DNA of 64,000 nucleotides, from positions 3,534,001 through 3,598,000 of the forward strand of contig NZ_JAVIWQ010000002.1 in NCBI RefSeq assembly GCF_034313965.1, written 5' to 3'. Source of the stretch: Herbaspirillum sp. RTI4 (GTDB taxonomy: Bacteria > Pseudomonadota > Gammaproteobacteria > Burkholderiales > Burkholderiaceae_D). Positions 47,346 to 54,723 of the stretch are shown piece after piece (position 1 is the first letter of the stretch; every line of letters starts with the position of its first letter). Made by a program: the position numbers and the translations under genes. The notes beneath the pieces are model-generated. The model made no database searches. It was given only the letters and a program-made list of their open reading frames with translations, and was not told the origin of the DNA.

Positions 47346-49052
47346 ATGAACGACGCCTTCCATGTAGTTCCCACCTCCTATGACGACGAAGGCTTTCCCT
47401 TCTGGAGCACCCCGCTGACGCCCACGGAAGACAAAAGGAAGGCGCTGGTGTTAGTGCCGCCGACTCAGGCGATTCCGGTGATTTTTGTGCCGGGGGTCAT
47501 GGGGTCGAATCTCAAGTTGATCAATGGAATCCGTAAGCCGGATAAAAAGCCGGGAGAACTTGCGTGGCGTCCCGATGCAGCCACTTATAAAGAGGCCTCT
47601 ATGAATGCGGCCTCGCGCCAGAAAATTCTTGACCCGAAAAATACCCAGGTAGACAAGCGTTTCATCGTGGACAAAAAGAAGGACTCATTTCTTCCCGCCA
47701 ATTTCCCCGCAAAGGCCGCCGAGTTTCGCGGCTGGGGCAGCGTCTATTGGAGTAGCTATGGGAAAGTAATCACGTATCTCAATTCGCTCCTGAACCAAGC
47801 CTGCATATACGACCCCTACGCCGACAAGGTCCTCATCGGCGCGCTGTTCCAGGAGCTGATGGATGCCGGCATACCGCTGCCTTACCATGACACGCTGAAA
47901 CTGGATCGCGCCGACATCGAGCACATGGGCGAATACTGGTTTCCGGTGCACGCCGTCGGCTACAACTGGTTGCAGTCGAATGAAGACTCCGGCAAATATC
48001 TGGCCAGTGAAATCCGCCGCATCAAAGCCCTGTATCAAAAAAAACTAGGCGGCTCGGGAGGTTGCAAAAAAGTAATTCTGGTCACGCACTCCATGGGCGG
48101 GCTGGTGGCGCGTGCCGCCGTGCATCCGGCGATGGGAGGCGCTGCCGACGACGTATTGGGGGTACTGCATGGCGTCATGCCGGCCCTAGGCGCAGCAGCG
48201 GCATACAAGCGCATGCGCACCGGCTTCGAGATGGGGCAGATCGACTGGTTTAGTCTGGGCAGCATCAAGAACACAGTGGGAGCCCAGATGGTGGCCGGCA
48301 GTAATGGTCGCGAGGTCACGGCCGTACTTGGGCATTCCCCCGGCGGTTTGCAGCTCCTGCCCAACAAAGTCTACCAACCGACTCGGTGGCTGAAGGCTAC
48401 CCTGGCCCGGGTAGAAGAAACGGATCATCACATACCCATCGGTGACAATCCGTATGCCAGCATTTATCGTGAGAAAGAGAAATGGTGGCGCTTGATTCAT
48501 CCTGAGTGGCTGGATCCGGCCGACATATTCAAAAATATGCCGAACACTTCGGCATGGGATTCATATGAATCCGCGCTAAGTAAGGCAGAAAACTTCCATG
48601 ACAAATTAGGACACCACTACCATCCAAACACCTACAGCTTTTATGGCAAGGACGCTGAACGCTACCCGACCTATGCCACGCTGAAATGGAGGAAAGTCAT
48701 TGTTACAGCTTGGAATATGGATCACCCTCTCGACGCCAACAGACGCGGCATCAACGTCGACCTCATGGAACGCGGACTTGCCGATGAGACGCGCGACGAT
48801 GCCAAAGGGGAAATTTGTGCGAAACGCAATCTCGACCGATTGTATTTATATCTGACGCCACCGGTTGAAGCCGGCGACGGCACGGTGCCGGCGTTTTCTG
48901 GTTCAGCGCCGCAGTATTTCGCGCCTTCCTGTGTCCGCGCCCAGTTGGCGGTGAACGGCATCGACCATCAGAACGCTTACCACACGGGTCACGCCGTGGT
49001 GATGCGCTTCATTGCCTACAGCATCTGCAAAATGACGAAGGACCATCCATGA
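47346..49052 (+). CDS. Lipase-type putative T6SS effector (Tle4/PGAP1-like alpha/beta hydrolase)
   Basis: 568-aa alpha/beta hydrolase without signal peptide. Opening strand and oxyanion region AIPVIFVPGVMGSNLKL; nucleophile elbow VTHSMGGLVARAAV with Ser249 (GxSxG with Thr in first position, as in many THSMGG lipases); probable acid Asp511 in AGDGTVPAFSG; probable base His541 in GIDHQNAYHTGH. This order matches lipases of the PGAP1/LCAT type, the fold reported for T6SS phospholipase effectors of the Tle4 (TplE) family. The downstream genes look like Tli4-type lipoprotein immunity proteins, which supports the effector reading. The effector stop overlaps the first immunity start (ATGA). No vgrG, PAAR or other T6SS gene is present in the window. 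An ordinary esterase is the alternative. Confidence 0.75.
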   Translation: MNDAFHVVPTSYDDEGFPFWSTPLTPTEDKRKALVLVPPTQAIPVIFVPGVMGSNLKLINGIRKPDKKPGELAWRPDAATYKEASMNAASRQKILDPKNTQVDKRFIVDKKKDSFLPANFPAKAAEFRGWGSVYWSSYGKVITYLNSLLNQACIYDPYADKVLIGALFQELMDAGIPLPYHDTLKLDRADIEHMGEYWFPVHAVGYNWLQSNEDSGKYLASEIRRIKALYQKKLGGSGGCKKVILVTHSMGGLVARAAVHPAMGGAADDVLGVLHGVMPALGAAAAYKRMRTGFEMGQIDWFSLGSIKNTVGAQMVAGSNGREVTAVLGHSPGGLQLLPNKVYQPTRWLKATLARVEETDHHIPIGDNPYASIYREKEKWWRLIHPEWLDPADIFKNMPNTSAWDSYESALSKAENFHDKLGHHYHPNTYSFYGKDAERYPTYATLKWRKVIVTAWNMDHPLDANRRGINVDLMERGLADETRDDAKGEICAKRNLDRLYLYLTPPVEAGDGTVPAFSGSAPQYFAPSCVRAQLAVNGIDHQNAYHTGHAVVMRFIAYSICKMTKDHP

Positions 49053-50032
49053 GGTCGCGACGTCGCCAACTACTAGCAGCCATCGCTATCGGCGCTTTAT
49101 GGCCTCTGGCTGCCTGTCATCCCCATGTCAAAGGACTCTCGAAAGAAAAAACTATGAAGAAATATCCGTTGAAACCCTATGCCGTCGGCCGTTACCTGAT
49201 CGACCTTCCCGAAGCCGCCACAGAGGTCTCGTGGGGGCAACGCATCAAGGGAACGGATTTCACGTGGCATCCCGCAACAAAAGAGCAATATCTGGCGCTG
49301 CTTGAGGCGAGGGAGCAAGAGTTGCAAGGAGTGGATGTCGCCACGCGATTGCTAGCCAATGCCGAAAACGGCGCTGTCCCGCAAAGCCGTATTCTCCTGT
49401 TTGAAAGAGATACCGACCGTGACGGGTTAATGCAATTTGAGGCATTTCGCTTTGCAGAAGAAATGCAAGGATACTTATTTTTTACAGGACCCGTTGCCAG
49501 ATCAAAGGTGGCTGGAGTTAGTCCCTCCGTGAACGATATTCTTAAACGGATTCAACCCCGCCTTATTGATCCGGCAACAACTGACCGGGGTGCCTGTTTC
49601 GACCATGCCTTTGTTAGCGGAGTCGATCCTGCTAATTTTGAAGATGTCGGTGTCATGGTTAGCGTTGATGACATTACCCTGGGTTTTTCCACACAGGTTA
49701 TCGACGCAGTAGACACCGGCCCGACCTTGCTGGAACGCAGCACCATTGTCGACAGGTTCCCTGAAGTCACGCTACTACGCCAGTCTGCACGCGAAGTAGC
49801 CCGATTAAATGGCGAAGAATTAGCATTTAAAAATGAACCTGGAAGCGGACTTACTTCCCATTCATTTGAATGGGATTACAGAGGAAAACCGAATTCGATC
49901 ATGGCTCCCAGCATGGGTGCCTCCTTCCGCGTTGAGCAGGGAGTCGCTGCGGCACTTCTACCAGATGAAGAACTACTCGGATTATGGGATGCGGTATTGG
50001 GATCGATCCGTTTGCGGACCGGGGCGGTTTAG
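49049..50032 (+). CDS. Putative Tli4-like immunity lipoprotein, copy 1
   Basis: 327-aa periplasmic lipoprotein thought to neutralise the lipase effector encoded just upstream. Lipoprotein signal with Arg-rich start, hydrophobic core and lipobox LAAC (Cys23). The mature protein begins after a short linker with VGRYLIDLPEAATEVSWG, which resembles T6SS Tli4-type immunity proteins, and ends LWDAVLGSIRLRTGAV. It starts MRSRRRQ and overlaps the effector stop by 4 bp, so translation is coupled. Apart from the first six residues the protein is identical to copies 2 and 3. Family assignment is by eye. Confidence 0.8.
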   Translation: MRSRRRQLLAAIAIGALWPLAACHPHVKGLSKEKTMKKYPLKPYAVGRYLIDLPEAATEVSWGQRIKGTDFTWHPATKEQYLALLEAREQELQGVDVATRLLANAENGAVPQSRILLFERDTDRDGLMQFEAFRFAEEMQGYLFFTGPVARSKVAGVSPSVNDILKRIQPRLIDPATTDRGACFDHAFVSGVDPANFEDVGVMVSVDDITLGFSTQVIDAVDTGPTLLERSTIVDRFPEVTLLRQSAREVARLNGEELAFKNEPGSGLTSHSFEWDYRGKPNSIMAPSMGASFRVEQGVAAALLPDEELLGLWDAVLGSIRLRTGAV

Positions 50033-50049
50033 TCGAGAGGGGGAACGTA
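50033..50049 (+). promoter_or_regulatory. Spacer with own Shine-Dalgarno for copy 2 (repeated at 51034-51050 for copy 3)
   Basis: The 17-bp spacer between copies contains GAGAGGGGGAAC, a good ribosome binding site 5-8 nt before the ATG. Each added copy therefore carries its own translation start and does not rely on coupling. There is no room for a promoter, so the copies depend on the upstream transcript. Confidence 0.75.
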
Positions 50050-51033
50050 ATGGATACGATCCGTCGCCAACTACTAGCAGCCATCGCTATCGGCGCTTTA
50101 TGGCCTCTGGCTGCCTGTCATCCCCATGTCAAAGGACTCTCGAAAGAAAAAACTATGAAGAAATATCCGTTGAAACCCTATGCCGTCGGCCGTTACCTGA
50201 TCGACCTTCCCGAAGCCGCCACAGAGGTCTCGTGGGGGCAACGCATCAAGGGAACGGATTTCACGTGGCATCCCGCAACAAAAGAGCAATATCTGGCGCT
50301 GCTTGAGGCGAGGGAGCAAGAGTTGCAAGGAGTGGATGTCGCCACGCGATTGCTAGCCAATGCCGAAAACGGCGCTGTCCCGCAAAGCCGTATTCTCCTG
50401 TTTGAAAGAGATACCGACCGTGACGGGTTAATGCAATTTGAGGCATTTCGCTTTGCAGAAGAAATGCAAGGATACTTATTTTTTACAGGACCCGTTGCCA
50501 GATCAAAGGTGGCTGGAGTTAGTCCCTCCGTGAACGATATTCTTAAACGGATTCAACCCCGCCTTATTGATCCGGCAACAACTGACCGGGGTGCCTGTTT
50601 CGACCATGCCTTTGTTAGCGGAGTCGATCCTGCTAATTTTGAAGATGTCGGTGTCATGGTTAGCGTTGATGACATTACCCTGGGTTTTTCCACACAGGTT
50701 ATCGACGCAGTAGACACCGGCCCGACCTTGCTGGAACGCAGCACCATTGTCGACAGGTTCCCTGAAGTCACGCTACTACGCCAGTCTGCACGCGAAGTAG
50801 CCCGATTAAATGGCGAAGAATTAGCATTTAAAAATGAACCTGGAAGCGGACTTACTTCCCATTCATTTGAATGGGATTACAGAGGAAAACCGAATTCGAT
50901 CATGGCTCCCAGCATGGGTGCCTCCTTCCGCGTTGAGCAGGGAGTCGCTGCGGCACTTCTACCAGATGAAGAACTACTCGGATTATGGGATGCGGTATTG
51001 GGATCGATCCGTTTGCGGACCGGGGCGGTTTAG
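50050..51033 (+). CDS. Putative Tli4-like immunity lipoprotein, copy 2
   Basis: 327 aa, starting MDTIRRQLLAAIAIG, otherwise identical to copy 1 from residue 6 on. Lipobox cysteine at 23. The frame is open back to 49984 (349 aa), but those extra residues come from the coding end of copy 1 in another frame and would place 22 hydrophilic residues before the signal peptide, so I reject the longer start. Confidence 0.8.
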   Translation: MDTIRRQLLAAIAIGALWPLAACHPHVKGLSKEKTMKKYPLKPYAVGRYLIDLPEAATEVSWGQRIKGTDFTWHPATKEQYLALLEAREQELQGVDVATRLLANAENGAVPQSRILLFERDTDRDGLMQFEAFRFAEEMQGYLFFTGPVARSKVAGVSPSVNDILKRIQPRLIDPATTDRGACFDHAFVSGVDPANFEDVGVMVSVDDITLGFSTQVIDAVDTGPTLLERSTIVDRFPEVTLLRQSAREVARLNGEELAFKNEPGSGLTSHSFEWDYRGKPNSIMAPSMGASFRVEQGVAAALLPDEELLGLWDAVLGSIRLRTGAV

Positions 51034-51050
51034 TCGAGAGGGGGAACGTA

Positions 51051-52034
51051 ATGGATACGATCCGTCGCCAACTACTAGCAGCCATCGCTATCGGCGCTTT
51101 ATGGCCTCTGGCTGCCTGTCATCCCCATGTCAAAGGACTCTCGAAAGAAAAAACTATGAAGAAATATCCGTTGAAACCCTATGCCGTCGGCCGTTACCTG
51201 ATCGACCTTCCCGAAGCCGCCACAGAGGTCTCGTGGGGGCAACGCATCAAGGGAACGGATTTCACGTGGCATCCCGCAACAAAAGAGCAATATCTGGCGC
51301 TGCTTGAGGCGAGGGAGCAAGAGTTGCAAGGAGTGGATGTCGCCACGCGATTGCTAGCCAATGCCGAAAACGGCGCTGTCCCGCAAAGCCGTATTCTCCT
51401 GTTTGAAAGAGATACCGACCGTGACGGGTTAATGCAATTTGAGGCATTTCGCTTTGCAGAAGAAATGCAAGGATACTTATTTTTTACAGGACCCGTTGCC
51501 AGATCAAAGGTGGCTGGAGTTAGTCCCTCCGTGAACGATATTCTTAAACGGATTCAACCCCGCCTTATTGATCCGGCAACAACTGACCGGGGTGCCTGTT
51601 TCGACCATGCCTTTGTTAGCGGAGTCGATCCTGCTAATTTTGAAGATGTCGGTGTCATGGTTAGCGTTGATGACATTACCCTGGGTTTTTCCACACAGGT
51701 TATCGACGCGGTAGACACCGGCCCGACCTTGCTGGAACGCAGCACCATTGTCGACAGGTTCCCTGAAGTCACGCTACTACGCCAGTCTGCACGCGAAGTA
51801 GCCCGATTAAATGGCGAAGAATTAGCATTTAAAAATGAACCTGGAAGCGGACTTACTTCCCATTCATTTGAATGGGATTACAGAGGAAAACCGAATTCGA
51901 TCATGGCTCCCAGCATGGGTGCCTCCTTCCGCGTTGAGCAGGGAGTCGCTGCGGCACTTCTACCAGATGAAGAACTACTCGGATTATGGGATGCGGTATT
52001 GGGATCGATCCGTTTGCGGACCGGGGCGGTTTAG
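51051..52034 (+). CDS. Putative Tli4-like immunity lipoprotein, copy 3
   Basis: 327 aa, same protein as copy 2 (the single base change at 51710 is silent). The same spurious upstream extension exists (to 50985). It ends 25 bp before the convergent corA gene; the downstream flank (CGCAGGGAAAAGCGATAAC) is unique and marks the right end of the array. Confidence 0.8.
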   Translation: MDTIRRQLLAAIAIGALWPLAACHPHVKGLSKEKTMKKYPLKPYAVGRYLIDLPEAATEVSWGQRIKGTDFTWHPATKEQYLALLEAREQELQGVDVATRLLANAENGAVPQSRILLFERDTDRDGLMQFEAFRFAEEMQGYLFFTGPVARSKVAGVSPSVNDILKRIQPRLIDPATTDRGACFDHAFVSGVDPANFEDVGVMVSVDDITLGFSTQVIDAVDTGPTLLERSTIVDRFPEVTLLRQSAREVARLNGEELAFKNEPGSGLTSHSFEWDYRGKPNSIMAPSMGASFRVEQGVAAALLPDEELLGLWDAVLGSIRLRTGAV

Positions 52035-52059
52035 TCGCAGGGAAAAGCGATAACAGACG

Positions 52060-53037
52060 CTAAAGCCAGCCCACCCGGCGCAAACGCGCGAACAGCCAGC
52101 TACAAGACACGACAATGCCCACCAACACCGTGGGATAAGCCCAATGCCATTCCAGCTCCGGCATGAATTTGAAATTCATGCCGTACAAACTGAACACCAT
52201 GGTTGGAATCGCCAGGATCGCGCCCCAGCCGGCCAGACGTTTGACGACTTCATTCTGACGTATCGTCACCTGCGCCAGATCGACCTGCATTGCAGCGGCG
52301 ATCATTTCACGCAAACGGTCGCCGGTATCGAGCAGACGCACCACATGATCCTGAATATCCCGGTAATACACGCGGGAATCTTTCGGGATGAAGCCGTCGT
52401 GAAAACGCAGCAGCTGGCTGCAAATCTCCACCACTGGCGCAATCCCCGAACGCAGTTTGATCAACTGCCGTTTCAACTGATACAAATCCTTGAGATGCCC
52501 CTCTTCGGACTCCTGCTCAAACAGCGCAGTCTCGAATTTGACGAAGCGCGCTTCCAGATCATCCATCACCGGCTGGTAATGATCGACCACGAAATCAATG
52601 ATGGAATACATCACATAGCTCGGCCCATGCGCCAGACGTTCCGGCACGTTTTCGCATAACTTGCGTACGGCCGCATAACTGCGCGACGCACCGTGCCGCA
52701 CCGTCACGACAAAACGCGGCCCGAGAAAAATATGCGTTTCGCCGAACACCACCTCCGCCGCATCCAGCTGCGCCGTCTGCACCACGACGAATAAGGTATC
52801 GCCATACTCTTCTATTTTTGGCCGCTGATGCGCGGCGTAGGCATCCTCTACCGCCAGATCGTGCAAGCCGAATTCTTTTTGTATTTCACGCATCATGGCC
52901 GCATCCGGCTCAAGCAAGCCGACCCAGACAAACGTGCCTTCCTGCTCCAGCACATCACTGATTTCTTCTATCGTGATATCGCGCAATTTCTTGCCGTTCT
53001 GATACACGACGCAATTGACGACCATGGTGTTGTCCAT
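52060..53037 (-). CDS. corA: Magnesium/cobalt transporter CorA family
   Basis: Inner membrane pentameric Mg2+/Co2+ channel. 325 aa from the second of two adjacent ATGs (53037), 6 nt after GGGGAG; the ATG at 53040 is too close to it. Large cytoplasmic N-terminal domain (1-265) and two C-terminal membrane helices (about 270-290 and 300-320), with the signature YGMNF after the first. The loop between the helices is FKFMPELEWHWAYP. Convergent with the immunity array. Confidence 0.95.
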   Translation of the reverse strand: MDNTMVVNCVVYQNGKKLRDITIEEISDVLEQEGTFVWVGLLEPDAAMMREIQKEFGLHDLAVEDAYAAHQRPKIEEYGDTLFVVVQTAQLDAAEVVFGETHIFLGPRFVVTVRHGASRSYAAVRKLCENVPERLAHGPSYVMYSIIDFVVDHYQPVMDDLEARFVKFETALFEQESEEGHLKDLYQLKRQLIKLRSGIAPVVEICSQLLRFHDGFIPKDSRVYYRDIQDHVVRLLDTGDRLREMIAAAMQVDLAQVTIRQNEVVKRLAGWGAILAIPTMVFSLYGMNFKFMPELEWHWAYPTVLVGIVVSCSWLFARLRRVGWL

Positions 53038-53089
53038 CATCCGCTCCCCGCTTCCCATTTAATGAAGAATCGCTATTGTCCCGGAAAAC

Positions 53090-54493
53090 TCAACCGGGTC
53101 GGGTTTTACCGCGACCAGACAGTTCCGCCCCCGCGTCACGAGGCAGACGAATCAGCAAGGGAATCGACGTCGCCGCCATGATCCCGACCACCAAAAACGC
53201 GGGCCAGAAGTCGGCTGTCACCAGTGTCGTATGCCCTTGCACCGCCATCGATAACTGCAAAGCCAGACCACCCAGCGTCACGCCCATGCCCACCGATAAT
53301 TGCTGCGCCACGCTGGCAATGCTGGTGGCCTGACTCAGATCGCGCTGTGTCACATCGGCATACGAAATCGCATTGAGGCTGGTGAATTGCAAAGACCGCA
53401 GACAGCCGCCTATCAGCAAGATACCCGCCATCAGCGCATACGGCATGGAGGAATCGAAAGCTCCGATAGCGATGAAGGAAAAGACGGCAATCGACCCGTT
53501 CACCATCAGCACCGTGCGAAAACCGAAGCGCTGCAAAAATTTGACCGCCACCGTTTTCATGAACATCGCCCCGGCGGCCGAGAAGCAGGTCAACAAGCCC
53601 GACTGGAAGGCGCTATAACCGAATCCTAATTGCAGCATCAGCGGCAACAAAAAGGGAATCGCGCCGATACCGATGCGGAACAACGACCCACCCAATACCC
53701 CTGCCCGCAAAGTCTCAATCTTGAGCAAAGCCAGATCGATCAGTGGATTGCTGCAACGTCGTGCGTGCCGCACATAGAAAAGCAAACCGACAATACCGAG
53801 CGCAATGCACGCCAGCGATATATCGGTGGAAACCAGATGACGACCCACCGTGGCCATCCCCATCATCAGCGCCGAACAACCGAGTGCCGACCAGCAGAAG
53901 CCCACCCAATCCAGCGGTGCGGACTGCTCCGCCCGGATTTGCGGAATAAACCGCGTCGCCAGATACAAGCCGAGAATGCCGATAGGCATATTGATGAAGA
54001 AGATCCAGCGCCAGTGAAAATACGTGGTGATAAAACCGCCCAGCACCGGCCCCATGACCGGCCCCAGCATGGCGGGAATGGTCAGATAACTGAGCGCCCG
54101 AACCAGATTGGCCTTATCGACACTGCGCAGCACCACCAGCCGGCCGACCGGCACCATCATGGCGCCGCCGATTCCCTGAAAAAATCGCGCCAGAACAAAT
54201 TGCGGCAAGCTGTGCGAAATGCCGCACAGAATAGAACCCAGCATGAATACCGCAATCGCCGCCCGAAAGATGGTGCGAGAACCAAAGCGATCCGCCATCC
54301 AGCCGCTGATGGGAATGAACACCGCCAGACTGAGCAGATACGAGGTCAGCGCCAGCTTGAGCGCGATAGGATCGACCGCCATATCGACCGCCAGCGCTGG
54401 CAGCGAAGTCGAAATCACCGTCGAATCCATTTGTTCCATGAACAAAGCGCAAGCGACAATTAAAGGGATAAGCAGCGTGCGCGGAACAACCAT
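53090..54493 (-). CDS. DHA2-type MFS drug exporter
   Basis: 467-aa inner membrane protein with about 14 hydrophobic segments, EmrB/QacA (DHA2) subfamily. Motif D1-like MEQMDSTVISTSLPALA in helix 1, motif A GWMADRFGSRTIFR, motif C region PAMLGPVMGPVLGGFI. Start at the ATG 54493 (MVVPRTLLIPLIV); the upstream in-frame extension is Phe-rich and unconvincing. Substrate unknown; no EmrA-type adaptor or regulator is adjacent, so it probably exports on its own. Confidence 0.92.
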   Translation of the reverse strand: MVVPRTLLIPLIVACALFMEQMDSTVISTSLPALAVDMAVDPIALKLALTSYLLSLAVFIPISGWMADRFGSRTIFRAAIAVFMLGSILCGISHSLPQFVLARFFQGIGGAMMVPVGRLVVLRSVDKANLVRALSYLTIPAMLGPVMGPVLGGFITTYFHWRWIFFINMPIGILGLYLATRFIPQIRAEQSAPLDWVGFCWSALGCSALMMGMATVGRHLVSTDISLACIALGIVGLLFYVRHARRCSNPLIDLALLKIETLRAGVLGGSLFRIGIGAIPFLLPLMLQLGFGYSAFQSGLLTCFSAAGAMFMKTVAVKFLQRFGFRTVLMVNGSIAVFSFIAIGAFDSSMPYALMAGILLIGGCLRSLQFTSLNAISYADVTQRDLSQATSIASVAQQLSVGMGVTLGGLALQLSMAVQGHTTLVTADFWPAFLVVGIMAATSIPLLIRLPRDAGAELSGRGKTRPG

Positions 54494-54723
54494 AATAGGA
54501 AGCAAAAAGAGCAGGGGAAAAAAGAAACCACCGCGAAAAAACGAACAACAGCGGCGAAGCAAAAAATAATCCTGGAGAAGCGCTATGGAAAGCGCGGAGA
54601 AAACCGAAGAAACAGGGAAACGAAAGCGGGTAAAAAAACGAGCTGAGGAATGCGCCTTTACGACTGGCGAATGGGCAAGTATACCGTGTAAGCTACGACT
54701 TTGCCCCGCCTCACTAAACCGCC

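Larger units (their letters stand above)
49061..52037. repeat. 1001-bp direct tandem repeat, nearly three copies
   Basis: Units start at 49061, 50062 and 51063 (each at CGTCGCCAAC), so the period is exactly 1001 bp; the third unit ends at 52037. Reading the copies side by side I found one difference, A to G at 51710 in copy 3 (GCA to GCG, silent). The period is not a multiple of three, so the copies lie in different frames and are separate genes, not one fused repeat protein. The spacer after copies 1 and 2 (AGAGGGGGAACGTA) is absent after copy 3. Confidence 0.97.

Noticed and set aside
49833..50306. 157-codon plus ORF spanning the junction of immunity copies (also 50834-51307)
   Set aside because: Out-of-frame shadow that exists only because the 1001-bp unit repeats.
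49984..51033. Longer 349-aa start for immunity copies 2 and 3
   Set aside because: The extra N-terminus is the end of the previous copy read in another frame and would disrupt the lipoprotein signal; the ATG at 50050 (51051) has a good SD.
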